Source: Amoebidium appalachense (lineage: Eukaryota > Ichthyosporea). Taken from it: 64,000 bases of DNA. The notes beneath the pieces were generated by a model. That model did not search any database, was not told where the DNA came from, and saw nothing but the letters and a program-made list of their open reading frames with translations. Positions within the stretch are counted from its first letter, which is position 1; every line of letters begins with the position of its first letter. The DNA is taken from positions 12,462,001 through 12,526,000 of the forward strand of contig CAVNZM010000005.1 of the NCBI GenBank assembly GCA_963693365.1. Reading direction: 5' to 3'. Shown here in pieces: positions 48,607 through 63,996 of this stretch. The translations under genes and the position numbers were made by a program.

Positions 48607-48930
48607 CCCCCGGGTCCCGATACTAGTATCGATCGATCCAAATTGAATTGATATATGGGCCCAGCCTGTAGTAGTGCTCTATAGTAGACACTTGTGACGA
48701 TTGCACGGATAGTATTTGTTTGCCCCGATATGACATTGTACACATGTCATGATATATCATATATCCCTGGCCCGGCGGCGGTGATCGAGCCATGCACGAT
48801 ACATGTAGGTGTAATTACCTGAGCACACCCTTGACGCATTCACCACGGTGGTGGGCAATGTGCCGCAAAGCAGCAGGAAGACAATGGCCGAGCAAGCTCT
48901 GGCTAGCTGATCGGACATGGGGACGGCCAT
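47162..48930 (-). CDS. Membrane-anchored C2-like / thrombospondin type 1 protein
   Basis: Exon 1 (48930-48819) encodes a signal peptide: SDQLARACSAIVFLLLCGTL, then VVNASRVCS. The middle exon ends at 47789 and reads LGIEAVKCSGIFG, then DPYYEVYTNG, WTDKKPFYNV and VTFRLWDHEP, the strand pattern of a C2-like beta sandwich. It closes with WSSWTNTGGCSVTCGTGTQ, the first half of a thrombospondin type 1 repeat. The last exon (47425-47162) completes it with ALTRTCIKN..CTLPSC, then a Thr/Ser/Asn linker and the hydrophobic tail AAYLGLGVCSLAYFAMF, a transmembrane or GPI-type anchor. The join at 47789/47425 uses a GC donor (CAG then GCAAGT). The 5' end of the middle exon is unclear: an acceptor before 48410 gives GQVCSLSFTPWPNHM in phase but then needs one extra base near 48265-48313; an acceptor at CAG before 48301 is phase 0 while exon 1 ends in phase 1. 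Confidence 0.75.
48564..48604. repeat. C-run inside the 5' intron of the C2/TSP1 gene
   Basis: About 45 C (interrupted once by T), i.e. a G-run on the coding strand of the gene, lying between exon 1 and the middle exon. Confidence 0.9.
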
Positions 48931-51479
48931 CGTAGCTATACAACTGACGTAATTATTTAGTAATACCTGCAGACTGTATGTATACCCACGGGTGTACGGG
49001 GGGATCAATGCACATTTATTATTCACTCAAGAATTTGGCTCCCGGAAATGATAGTTTCTAGCGTATGTGGTTTAGAATTCTATATTTTGTGCCTAGCTGC
49101 GACTGCAAGGCTGACTGCATGCATATCCGACTTCGGATTGTCAACATTACTTATATACGCGCCGTCGCGCAATAGAATACAAATACGTGTGGTCCACCCG
49201 CAAACTTGGACCACCATATATAGTGTGGACGTGTAGCTATTTTGATTGGCTCGTCTATAGGTGCCAAATCGCCCGTGACTGAACACACCACACACAGATA
49301 CATGATGCCATATCGCGGCCCCGGGGTCCAGGGATCCATTTCGGTCGGGACATATATATATATATGCATGCATGAGCATATATCTCATCGGCCATATATG
49401 GAGTCTTGAAGCTGTGGCACCGGTGAGGGCCTATGTATATTATATACGTGCGTGGTGTGTACATATAGGCGCCATCCGTAATCCTCGTTTATAGGCAAGA
49501 GCGAGGGAGTTGTAGCCCCAACGTTGCCGAATATTATGTACCTACACCAAGTGTGCACAAATTGTAGATGCAGAAAATGGTTGGACCCGATCGCCACTTC
49601 GGAATCGGATACCATTGGATATGTGCGCACCCAAAAGAATTTGAGAACATGTCGAAAGAACTTCATATGGCATGCCGGCAAGTCCAAGCTGCACCAGTTT
49701 GCCATGCACGTGGTCGCAGGCCCGGCGGGCCCCGCCTTGGGCCTGCCCTGGATCTACATAGCCCAGACCGGCCTATATCAATAATGTCCGTGCCGAAAGA
49801 GGGTGGCCGTGTCGTAGCCTTTGTTTTGTCTGAACTATAAACTTTAAACTATCATGATATATCACTGAGTGCATAGTTACATAATGTGCATCCGCTTTGA
49901 ACCGCCCAATCTAAGCTTACGAATTCCACACGCCCACATGTCCGTGCAGTAAGCTAGGAAAGGCACTTGTGACAGCACATGTACAACACCGCACGCAGTT
50001 GCACATGTATGCATACCTGCAGCAGGCATATATATACTGATATATTAGGCTATGCACGACCCCTGCAGTACTGCAAGCAGGACTCTAAAAAAAGCAGGCT
50101 GCAGCTGCACCGATCATTACTAACTTAGTAGCTGTGGGGGCCGGGATCGATCTAGATCTAGAGGGCGGTTTGAGGATTTGAACTTTTTACCAGAGAGCAT
50201 ATCACCCCATTTTGTTTATTAAATTATATTTGACATTATATAAAAACACACACACACACACATATATATATATGAGTGTTGTCGACTTGGGGCAGGCCAT
50301 CCGGACACTGCCAGCCAATCCGTGCATTTTTGGACCAAAAGCCATCTTGGCCATGCGTCACGAGCCATTTGTGCAGTCTTCGGATCTCGGGTGTTTCCAA
50401 ATTTGGGCAACAGGTTATTTAGGGATCTGTTGGTTGACTCTATATCGGAATAAATAAGTCAAAAAAAACGCAGGAAATAATTCAGTATTAATATAATATG
50501 CAAAATCACAAAAAGACTGTAATGTTAGGTACATGTACATGTACACTGTCCAAGCTTCAAATAGATATAAATATAAATAAATGTTTCAAGTTCGCTGACC
50601 CCTAGATCCCGACCGCTGCAAAGGCAGAATCACGGTAGAGCAAAGTAGCCAATCAGCGTCGCACAGCTAGGAATTGTAGAAGGGTATGACCAACTGACCA
50701 TCATGTATGATGCAAAGATAGTATGGTGTGTCTAATACATCTAACCAGACCATATGATTTGACGAAAGAGTGAAACACGCACCTATACATGAAAATGCTT
50801 TTGAATTAGAACACTCAAATCCTCTGATAAGATTCGCCGGGATAAAGGTTCTTCGCGGTGACCCGAGCCGTCGAAAGCGTGCGCCTACATGTACAGCATC
50901 CCTGTGAAATAAACTAATGGTAAACATGCATATTAATAAACCCATTTATTTAAAATTTTGGTTATATCTATACGTCTCTTTGAATTTGTCACCGTTGTGA
51001 ATGTATTGCGAATGGCTCGTTTGAGCAATCCGATAATTAAGATCTATCATTCCATGACACACTATGATCAATGAAAGCAAAAGTCGTCACCAATAGTCAC
51101 CAATAGCTTATTAGCCTTATATAAAATGATTGGTTTGATTTTTTTTATAGTTTGGTTGCATTTAGAGTGAATTTTATAAAAATGAAAGGAGACAATCTGT
51201 TTTCTAATCGATACTGGCAAGTCGACTTCCATATATAAGTAAACACCGCTGCGAAATGCCCAGACAAAGCCCATGCGTGACCTGAAGGGAGGTGTACCCT
51301 TTTTGCTGATTGCGTAATCAATTTACTATGAAGCGGCTCCCCAAATCGACAACACTCGTAAGCACTTGCTTTAACAGAAGCTTTATTTTATATAACATTG
51401 AATTATTATTTACCCCGGCTCCGCCCGGGCCTGGCAGCTGCTGCTCGGAGCAATCTTCGGATATCTCATCTCAAGCGGG

Positions 51480-51512
<33 letters not shown>

Positions 51513-51607
51513 GGGGGGGGGGGACTCTGGAGGGGGTCCGGGGGGGGGGGGAGGGGGTCAACCCGGCCGGGAGATCTAGGAGATCCTCAACGGGATAGAA
51601 ATATATA

Positions 51608-51654
<47 letters not shown>

Positions 51655-51782
51655 TGCAGGCTCATATTGATCAATAAATATACATACGTACGTCATGATG
51701 ATAAACGTCGATTGATCGCAACTGTTAACGTTAACGTTGCTAGGGTTGCATTTTATACTCATCCACACGTCCTGAACCTAAG
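48931..51782. other. Mostly unique spacer between two cell-surface genes
   Basis: Low in microsatellites compared with the rest of the window: (TA)n near 49351 and 51605-51651, a G-run at 51481-51523. An ORF at 49524-49784 (contains TNCRCRKWLDPIATSESDTI) and a minus ORF at 50667-50945 have protein-like composition but no recognisable domain or start context. Confidence 0.5.
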
Positions 51783-52775
51783 CTTAGGGCCTGTTTGGCA
51801 ACGCGGAGTTACGAACTCCGGCGTAGACCGTATACGCCGGGTATCAAATCAGTATCCAGATTCTGATTTGTAATCCGGATTTAGGTCAAAACCTGGCGTA
51901 GATAATAACCGCTCGTGCCAAACAGACAACACTTTTTTCAGCTGCAGCTTAGTTTATCAAGTCACATTGCGCAAGTTTTACGTTGATCGGAGTGCGCATA
52001 CTTTGCACGTATATCGTACCTAGGACTCAGTACTATTTTTTTTGTAGTGACTGTGCAGTGTCCCGTATGTATGTATTTGTATACACTGTAATGATACCAT
52101 TTGCATATATAACAACATCAACGTTTCCGGTTGCAAAACCACTATGTATTTAGCACGAAACATGGCCCTTTCGGCCGCAATTGCAGCAATTGCATTCTTT
52201 GCTTCCCCCTACAGGCATCCTGTCGGTTCAGACAATCTTGACCGATGTGCAAAAGATTGTCTAATGGTAAAAAAAAAGGTTGCCTACAAGTTGGCCGCGA
52301 AGAGGAAGAATAGTTGAGGGGGGGCTTGTTTTTATACGACCTACCACACGTGGCCGGCTGTGTGTGGCTGGTCGCAGCCTGCGCTCGGGCTGTCGCAGGC
52401 TCACCAGCAAGCTGGCCATGCTGGTGACAACGGACTTTCCGTTTGGCGTCTTTTCCACTTTAACTGTTTTTGGCTATATTGCACTGCCGCCAATTGGCCG
52501 AGAGAGAAATGTAAAAAGGTCTCACGACATGAATTTTCATTGGTTTAGACCTTCACACGGCGTTCAATTTCGCGCATAATCTACCTCCGGAGGTGGATTA
52601 TAGAAATTGGAGTACAAGCGATGTCCAAGGGGTTTGAAACCCGGCGTACACAGGCCCAGATTGGGCCGTCTGTTTGGCATCGCGGATTTCAGAAAATCCG
52701 CTTTAGCCCTAACTCCAAAATCGATCTTACTCCGGAGTATGGCCGCTAACTCCGCGTTGCCAAACAGGCCCTAAG
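51783..52775. mobile_element. Fold-back type element 2 with exact 29-bp terminal repeats
   Basis: CTTAGGGCCTGTTTGGCAAC plus GCGGAGTTA at 51783-51811 is exactly inverted at 52747-52775. As in element 1 each end folds back: GCCAAACAGAC near 51920 and GTCTGTTTGGC near 52667 are inner partners. It also shares the ACCTCCGGAGGT palindrome (52576-52601). Same CTTA..TAAG flanks as element 1. The interior contains a TATA box, a start codon and a signal-peptide exon. Confidence 0.8.
52104..52112 (+). promoter_or_regulatory. TATA box of the small secreted-protein gene
   Basis: CATATATAA lies about 35 nt upstream of ATG 52144, inside fold-back element 2. The short distance would give a very short 5' UTR, so this is a tentative assignment. 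A second TATAAA at 53175-53180 lies in the intron and could drive an alternative transcript. Confidence 0.35.
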
Positions 52776-54222
52776 GAGTGCTGGGGACCCCGGGCCCTCC
52801 TCGGGGGCTGCGACTGCGGCAGTCACGTAGGCACTTTAACTCACACGCCGGCCGGCGGCCTACGCCTGTTCTCAAACGCATGATTGCGGTTGACGCTGGT
52901 TGACGCCTTGTGGTGCAGTGCACGTTCGAATTCCGCTAGCGCTAGCGGGTAGCATATAGATCGAAGTTGAAGCATCTGTTAAAGGCTTGAAGCAGATAAG
53001 CTACTCAGATTGATTGGTTTAGAATCATTCTGCTGAAATTTTGTGGCAATAGATATTGAGCAGGATGATAATGCCCCAATCATAGTAGTTTATCTGCCCC
53101 AATCAATATCATACCGACGGATTTCTCAGCTGCCGATCTGCTCGAAGAGCCTGACACGGAGCTCTGTGAAGGCCTATAAAATGCAATCCCTCGACGTGTG
53201 TGCACATCCAGGCCAGCACCCTCACGTCGGCCCAGCTAGGCACCGACCTCAGCGTATTTTCAGGCACTTCGTGTGGCGGTAATATGGTCGCATCGCTGTT
53301 GGTCCAGGGGAGATGTAACTATGATAATGTGGCCGGCACCCGTACGTATGCGATTTTCAGCAACGACCTCAACAGCGGCACCGTCACCTACAAGATTGGC
53401 TGCTCCGACAACACCTGTTCTTCCTGCATGGTGGTACGTAACATTAGTACGTTCAATTGAAGTTCCCTGGTTTTTTTTTCTATCATTGTACGTATTCGGG
53501 GTGCTTTTGCATATACATATGCCCACGCACAGTAGCCTATACATCGCGTTCCATGGTATCATGTTCATGTGATATATGGTCTCGAAGCTATACATCGCTC
53601 GCATACGCATTTCCTGCAGTGATCATGGCAGACACTGCACACGTGCACCTGCACATGTACACACACACACCGTAAGCGCACATGTGTACACATGTATGAG
53701 ACTGACGCACGTGCACGTTTCCGTGTGGTGACAACTCGTGCCATTCGACCACGATACGTGCATGTGCATGACACTATATTGCATATGTACCCTCGGACAT
53801 CATGAAAAGATATCAAATGCATGCACTGCATACATGTATGCGCCTATCCGTTGCAACATCGATATCGGAAAACACTTTTCGTGGAAACGGCACTATTACC
53901 AAAAGTGGCAGTAACCTGTGGTGACCGTGGGTGCACGATGGATGCATGACCCTCGGCGAAAGGTTGACAAAGAACTAAAATTACTGAATCACTGAGATAT
54001 ATACTAATCAATTCATTATTCGATCTGAATCAGACGGGCTCTGTCTCCGCCTCGACCTGCGTGACGCTCAGCGGGCTTCCCGGGGTTTCCGGCACTGTGT
54101 CGGTGTACAATCCCAACACGGGCCTCACGGTGCGCAACTCCGGATCCGGCAACGCCATGTCCCCCACATGGGTTGCAACCGCCGCCGCTGCCGTTGTGGG
54201 TGTTGCTGCTGCCTGGGCCTGA
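52144..54222 (+). CDS. Small secreted, probably GPI- or membrane-anchored protein
   Basis: Exons 52144-52266, 53212-53433 and 54034-54222 (TGA) join in phase 0 into 177 residues. Exon 1 encodes a signal peptide (MALSAAIAAIAFFAS) and DRCAKDC, and ends at donor GTAAAA. Exon 2 reads ASTLTSAQLGTDLSVFSGTS, CNYDNVAGTRTY, VTYKIGCSDNTCSSC. Exon 3 reads VSASTCVTLSGLPGVSGTVS, then a terminal hydrophobic segment TWVATAAAAVVGVAAAWA preceded by small residues, as in GPI-attachment signals. Cysteine and Ser/Thr-rich beta segments suggest a cell-surface protein; the family is unknown. Exon 1 lies entirely inside fold-back element 2. If exon 1 does not belong, the first in-frame Met of exon 2 is at 53284. 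AATAAA follows 78 nt after the stop. Confidence 0.7.
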
Positions 54223-54299
54223 AGCTACCATATATGGGTTGTGGTTATTTTCACACCCATGGCCATTTACGGATAGTATTAATTATTATTACAAGCTGA

Positions 54300-54305
54300 A
54301 ATAAA
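54300..54305 (+). promoter_or_regulatory. AATAAA polyadenylation signal
   Basis: AATAAA 78 nt after the stop at 54222, followed within 30 nt by GTGCTGGTCTGTGTTG, a GT-rich downstream element. Consistent with 3' end formation for the small secreted-protein gene. Confidence 0.6.
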
Positions 54306-57180
<2,875 letters not shown>

Positions 57181-57181
57181 T

Positions 57182-57282
<101 letters not shown>

Positions 57283-58608
57283 TGTGTGCCGGTATGTTTG
57301 TGTGACGGTGTAGGTGTTGTCACTGAGGTAGTTTGCGCCGGTGTGTACGGGCAGCCGCGCGCTTACCATAGGGGAAGCTCATTATGTGGGTAGTGTGTAA
57401 AGTGTCTGTGTGCCCGGACGAGCCTCTGTTGGTGCGGGCGTGATTCACGGTAAACTGTTAGCACTCATAGCATGTCTTCGCAGGTGCGCCACCCGTGGGT
57501 ATTGGCCGGGTGGCCATATTCCTGCGTGTGTTTGTGCATTTACCGGTCTGGGTATAATTAGCCAGAGGTTGAGTATCTCCCCGTGTACGTGACCCTGTTC
57601 TTGCAATGCATATGATTGAATTTCCGAAACTGCAGGGAGTATATCTTTGAGTCACACCCATGTACCCCCAGTATATCTTTGAGTCACACCCATGTACCCC
57701 CCCCCCCCCCCCCCCCCCCTCCCCCCCCCCTCACTCTTATCTTCTTATCCTCCCTAGCTACCCATTTTTCCAGTTTTCCCCCCCCCCCCCCCCCCTCCTC
57801 AACACACCGTATACATACATTTAATCTCACCAAATGCCCAAATGACACTGTGGACCCGCACCCGGCCACATCTCCCTACTTTTACCCAACACACTGCACC
57901 CCAGTTACGTCTAAGTCGAAGGGAAAAGTATTGGTTGTGAGTATTAATACTTCCTACTATGTTGGTTCGGTTAATGCTTCGGCTAGCGCTCCTATTACAT
58001 CGCTGTGGGTAATAAACATGATACTTTTAAAAATGTAGTACCGTTTATTAGTATTTTTTTATTCAAAGTTCAAAAGTTTATTTATTAGGGGGTTTCCTTC
58101 ACGGCTGTCTTTGGGTGTGTACTGGGCCCCACATACACAAGTTACAAGTGCAGCAACAAAAGTGGCCGCCATGACACCTGTAGGGTGGACCCGCAAAAAG
58201 ATCTTGTGGAATATATCTGGAATATTGTTTGGCCTCCATCAAAGCAACATAATCCATATTTGGGTAGGCCCCTGATACTACGTAAGCCGTTTGATTGGCT
58301 GTGCAAGCACGACATCGTAACCGCAGCCAATTGCAATCAAACTGCATATCATCAGGGCCCCCCCCCCCCCCCCCCCCCCCTCCCCAGGCTTCCGCGCTGC
58401 AAAGCACACAGTCACACTGATACAGCCGTGGCCTGCTGACAGGTGCGCACGCGCACACACACACACACTGACACACACACACACATACACACACAGATAC
58501 CGTCACACAAACACACACACCTTGACCACGTCGTGTACACATGCCTTCACAATGACACGATTATACCACGTGCACAGTGTGAGGGTTGGTGGATGGGGTG
58601 GGAGGACT

Positions 58609-58643
<35 letters not shown>

Positions 58644-59271
58644 GGCCGGGGCAAGCATTGGGGGGGGGGGGGGGAGGGGAGGGGGGGGGGGGGGGGGGGG
58701 GGCTGGGGTCTGGCCGATTGCTCCGTTGAAAGCAGCTTGTGCACCGTGGCATGTGTGGGTGTGTGGGGCGGATTGGGGTGTGCTACGGTAGGGGTAATCG
58801 ACTAGTAATACGGAGTATTTAGGAAGTATTCGGAAGGATATTATTGCAGCCAGTGTGGAAATACAGCATTTGTGTAGGGTGCAAACAAGGTGACACGTGA
58901 TGATGGCTGTGATCATGATCGATGCTGGCGGCTATGCATATGGGCTCCAAAAATTCGCACGCAAACGAAAACGAAATTTTGGCTCAGTCAAAGTTTGTAG
59001 CAGGTCTAGTGCCGCCACTGCACACGCATGTACGGGTGGCACGCACACCCCTGCCGGTACATATGTGTTAACGTTGGCGGCTATCCCAGCGCCGAGCGCT
59101 GGCCAAAAACAGAACGGTAATACTACATAGCTAGCAGCTGAGCATGCATGCATGGCTCGTGCGTGCCGTGTGTACTGTTGACAAACTTTTCACTCACGTG
59201 TGCACAGGTATACGATGCCTCGCTACGATATCCCAGCGGTGTATGGATGCGGGGCGGGGCTGGTGTGTGTG

Positions 59272-59339
<68 letters not shown>

Positions 59340-60141
59340 TGTGCGCCATGGTCGTGTGGGTCTACGTGACGTTACAGTTGTACGTGGCGCTCACTCCGGC
59401 CATTGTTTCGTCAGTCTCTTTGCTTGTGTGTGTGTGTGTGTGTGTGCGTGCATGCGGGCGTCTGTGTGTGCGTGTGTGCGCGCGTTTGTATTGGTAAAGG
59501 GGGGGGGTGGGGGGGCAAAACACATTCACATCTCTAAATATGTCTGTGCAAGACTCTACATCATGAGTCAATCTTTATTGTACCAACAACCAACAACATT
59601 CTTTTTTCGGGGTTTTTTTGCCAGGCTGCCCTGAAGACTAGAGCAATACAAACAATGACCCCACAGTCACTTACATTCAGCTGGATTTAATAATCCAGGC
59701 ACTACATTTTAACTGAGGGTTACCTAGTACATACATGGCAACATTCATGTGTGATTCACGCCTCATCCGCATGCGATCACATCTGCACACTTCTATCAAG
59801 CCCGGCACATTAAAAAAGCCACAGTCACCAGTACTGTGAAGTTGCCGACACTCCCTTACAAAGTGAGCACCGCGAGAAAACTGTAACTTACAGGGCTGAA
59901 AAACGTGTGAAAGTTTATGCTAGCTGTACACAACAGAAACAAAATGCTACAGTGGCTTGCATCGTACATAGGGGGGAAAACCAGGGACCAGGAAAAAAGG
60001 TAGAAAAGGTGGGGGAGAGTTGAAAACACACTGTTGGTTGTACATGCAGGAAAAAGTGCTTTGCTTTGACAATGTACAAGTTGCTGCTAGAATGATCTGT
60101 ACAGTTGACTATTACAACTAATTAGTAGTGTTACTATTGTT

Positions 60142-60187
<46 letters not shown>

Positions 60188-60248
60188 TGCACGTCTGCAG
60201 CTGGAAGGTATGTGGCACACCGACGTGATCCTACGGGAGCAGATCCCA
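57283..60248. other. Spacer with two unresolved protein-like segments
   Basis: C-runs (57700-57730, 57781-57795, 58360-58380), G-runs (58611-58640, 58659-58702) and (GT)n (59278-59332, 60145-60182). Two segments have protein-like composition but cannot be assigned: 57800-58038 plus strand (TFNLTKCPNDTVDPHP ... NTSYYVGSVNASASAPITSL), and 58110-58360, where both the minus strand (DCNWLRLRCRACTANQ, PNMDYVALMEAKQYSRYIPQ) and plus strand are open. Confidence 0.45.
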
Positions 60249-60958
60249 TCAGCACGTGCAGGCCACCGTCTTGTTGCGGGCATAGAGGTTACACTGCAGA
60301 GGGGGGCAAATATTACCATGTTTGGACACACATCACAGTCGGATATGCTTAGCTCACCAACGAGGATCCTCTTCCTCCCCCCCAGCCCCCCCCCCCCCCC
60401 CTCTCTCCTCTTTCTTATTTTTCTTTATTAAAAAAAAAAAACAAAAAAAACAAAAAAAAAAAAAAAAAAAAAACAAACAAACAAACAAACAAAACAAAAA
60501 ACAAAAAAAATCGGTAGCCCAAATAGGCAACATTTGCACTGCTTATTCAGAATCCTTATTTAGTCAACTTTCTGCGCTTCTGTCTTCAGATCTATGTATT
60601 TCCTTCTTACCCCAACCACTCAATCCAAACCAAGTTAAGAGCACACACACATCCCATTCACCAAACAAAACACTACAATAACCCACGTGTTCACACCCAC
60701 CCACCCACCTCAGTGCCCAGAGGCTTCTCATCCAGCTGCCGCACTTTGAACACCTGTAGTTGGTCTGTTCTATTGCACAGGTCCACACATAAATGGCTAC
60801 CGCATGCAACCACACACGTGTCTCGCTCATAGAGTGACCGTATCAGTCCATCTGCACCCAGCTGCCACTGCTGCGTTTGGTCGTCATATGATGCACATGG
60901 CCTGGTGGCGAGGTTGGCGTTGGGTGCACTATCGTAGGTTAGGCATCCTTGGCCGATG

Positions 60959-61029
<71 letters not shown>

Positions 61030-61321
61030 CTCGTGTGTGTGCCAGCAGTAGAGTTAAGTGAGACAAAGAATGAGCGAGTCAGTGACCTTGAGTGTGCGTA
61101 AAAATACCTAAACCTGTGGGCCGCATGCCTTCTAGCAAAAGATGTACCTTTAGTAAGGCAAGCCCGGTGTGTGTGTGTGTGTGTGTGCTTCCGAGGTGTA
61201 TCCGGCAAAGGATCGGTGGAGGGGTTACAATTCAAGTGTGTATGCCACAAACAATGCCACCGTTTAAGAAGAGAAAGCAGAATGTTTGGTGTGGCTAGAG
61301 GAGGAGGAGGAGTGAGGGGAA

Positions 61322-61365
<44 letters not shown>

Positions 61366-61638
61366 AATACCGGAGGGTTGGGGCATCCACCAGCACATCT
61401 ATGCCCATTGGTCCGAGCACGGCCTGCAAAATGGCACAAGATCAGATACCACATGGGGTTAGACACTACCTGGGATTAGATACCACATATATAACATATC
61501 AGATGCGTCGGATATAATGCACCACACATGTATGATTATGTGGGATACTATATTACAGGGATCAATGACAGAATGATGTGTGCAAGTACCCACGTGCCTA
61601 AACCAAAACACGATTAAAACCACGTCACACCCAGTGAA

Positions 61639-61678
<40 letters not shown>

Positions 61679-61788
61679 TCATTAGGCTGTTCAATTGATA
61701 ACTTCTCAGGAGATCAACACAAGCTTGATGGCAGACACACCGTCTCCTCCCCCCTTTCCCCCCCTTGCTCCCCCCCCCCCCCCTCTCC

Positions 61789-61833
<45 letters not shown>

Positions 61834-62289
61834 CCACCCACCAACCCACCCACCCACCCTCACACACACGTTCACTCACCGTTCCCACTGCATCCACACT
61901 TGCATATGTGCCTGTGCCCACCGACTCCAGTCTGTTTGCCGGCATGGCACTGCAGTTCCGTGTGTACCTCACAAGATTCGTGGCACAGTTACACGTGTCT
62001 ATACGTGCCCACATATCACATAGGCAGTCTGTAAAATAGCAGGCAAGAAGAAAAAAAAAAAAAACCAACCAAAAAAAAAAGGTGGGGGGGGGACAAGAGG
62101 GTAAGTATGCGGCTATAACGGATCATGAAGGACAGGTTCATGCAGATACAGTGTGCATGTTGAGGGTAAGCAGGAAAGGGCTGGAATCTGGAAGTGAGGC
62201 GCAGAATTGGGGGTTAAGGGTAGGTTTGTACACGGTTTAAGACACGCTTTGAACCCCATAGCAGCATTTCCTCCATTATTGACCCCCCG

Positions 62290-62341
<52 letters not shown>

Positions 62342-62736
62342 AAACACACCAACCCGTTACCTATCAACATCACCACAGCCACCAATCCACACACGACCGT
62401 TCACTTACCCACCTTCCCCCCCCCCCCCCTCCCCCTCGCCCCCCATTTCCAATCACACACGAGCACAGTTTCACACACACACCGGCACGTACTTGTGCAG
62501 TTATATGTCGGACACGGCTCTGTCTGCTCCCTCAATCCCTCACAATCCTCGCTCACTCTTGCCCCCGCACATGTGCGTTTACGTGTGCGCACCCCCGCCA
62601 TGCCCTCCCCACACATCCCATTGCACGTGCTCCATTGGCCCCAAGGAGCCCACGTGGGTACGGCCACTGCCGGGCAGATAACGTCGGTGCATGCCTCAGT
62701 CTGTGTGTGTGTGTGTGTGTGTGTGTACGTGTGTGT

Positions 62737-62767
<31 letters not shown>

Positions 62768-63150
62768 GCGGCGGGGAGAGAGAGAGGGGGGGGGGGAGTA
62801 GGAGGAGAGATGTTAGAATGGTGGTAGGGTATGAGGTAGAACTACACAAAGATAGTCAAGGACACCACGGCACAGAGAATGAAAGATGAGCACACAAAGT
62901 TTCTGACACAAAGGCACGCTTTAACATCTGGGGCTCAAGTAATCCATGGTCTCTCCCTCTATATGTGCGTGTTTGCGTGCATGTGCATGTGTTTGTGTTT
63001 GTGTTTGTATTTTGTGTGTGTGTGTGTGTGTGTACGCGCGCGTGCATGCCAGGCATTGGTTTCGGCCAGTGCACTTTTGGCTTGGGTGTTATGAATGGCC
63101 CCAATGCTACAGGTAACGTTGCGAGCTGTATTCATCCATCATCCCCCCCC

Positions 63151-63183
<33 letters not shown>

Positions 63184-63957
63184 CGACCCCCCCCCCCCCC
63201 CCCCCATCTTCCCCTCCCACCCCCCCACACCCCCTTCCCCCATGTCCCACACACACACCTCCACAGCGTCTCCGTCGCACTGCCCCCCCTGGCACGTTCT
63301 TGTTCTGCTCCGTGTTGCTTTGAGCAGCCCACACTGCCCCTCACACTGCCCCCATACACTCCAAGCCGCCCACCCCGTTTGTGTGGTAGACCCTGTGACT
63401 GTCGATGTCGTGAGGCCTCCCCCTCCGCTGGGCACAGGGTCGGCTGAAACCGTCAGTAGGGGGGCTGGTGCTGTGCATGTGATTGGGTTAGGATCATGTG
63501 TGATGTGTGGACAGATATGGTTGGGGATGTTTTACATCAGTATGGTGTTGCAATAGAACCGCCCCCCCCCCCCCCCCCCCCCCCCCTCCCCCCAGCCCCA
63601 CCTTCCGGTTCCCTGCTTACCTAAAAAGAAAATCAAAAAGAACGAAGAAGAAACATAAACAACACACACGCACACGCACACATACACACGCGCGCACACA
63701 CACAACACACACACACCCATTTTCCATCTGTCCCTTCCTCCTTCATTATATGGTGATGGTAGACTTAATGCACACTTCCATAACCGTACTAGAAGGGAAA
63801 CGGAACACCCATTACACATAACGGTATAGTCCACAACAATCACACGATGATTGCCATTTAGGGAGATGAAGGGGGCGTTACCATTGGCTGCCTGGTGTGC
63901 TGCAAGGGTGTAGCCACTCTTCCTGAACGCTACCTGCGCCTCAAAGAGCGAGTTGGG
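60249..63957 (-). CDS. Secreted protein with two thrombospondin-1 repeats and a ricin-type lectin domain (3' part, seven exons)
   Basis: Exons from 5' to 3' on the minus strand: 63957-63816, 63443-63259, 62700-62493, 62028-61880, 61423-61371, 60958-60709, 60293-60249 (TGA). They total 1032 nt, 343 residues plus stop, and every phase matches. Exon 1 has a beta-rich segment (KSGYTLAAHQAANGNAPFIS, HRVIVVDYTV) faintly like ILEI/FAM3 domains. Exons 2-3 encode two thrombospondin type 1 repeats, WAAWSVWGQCEGQCG..RSRTRTC and WAPWGQWSTCNGMCG..RTRKRTC, each with the W..W, R.R and six-cysteine pattern. Exon 4 is cysteine-rich (CLCDMWARIDTCNCATNLV). Exons 5-6 form a beta-trefoil lectin-like unit: GQGCLTYDSAPNANLATRPC, DQTQQWQLGADGLIRSLYER, C..DLCN, with QQW the family hallmark. 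The last exon adds CNLYARNKTVACTC. This is a carbohydrate-binding and adhesive extracellular architecture; the lectin fold alone does not imply toxicity. The 5' end lies beyond the window. Confidence 0.88.

Positions 63958-63960
<3 letters not shown>

Positions 63961-63996
<36 letters not shown>

Noticed and set aside
53043-53282. 79-codon ORF overlapping exon 2 of the small secreted-protein gene
   Set aside because: Different frame from the phase-consistent exon chain and lacks an ATG start at its 5' end.
62207-62827. 206-codon plus-strand Pro/His-rich ORF over the lectin/TSP1 gene
   Set aside because: Opposite strand of well-supported TSP1 exons and a C-run.
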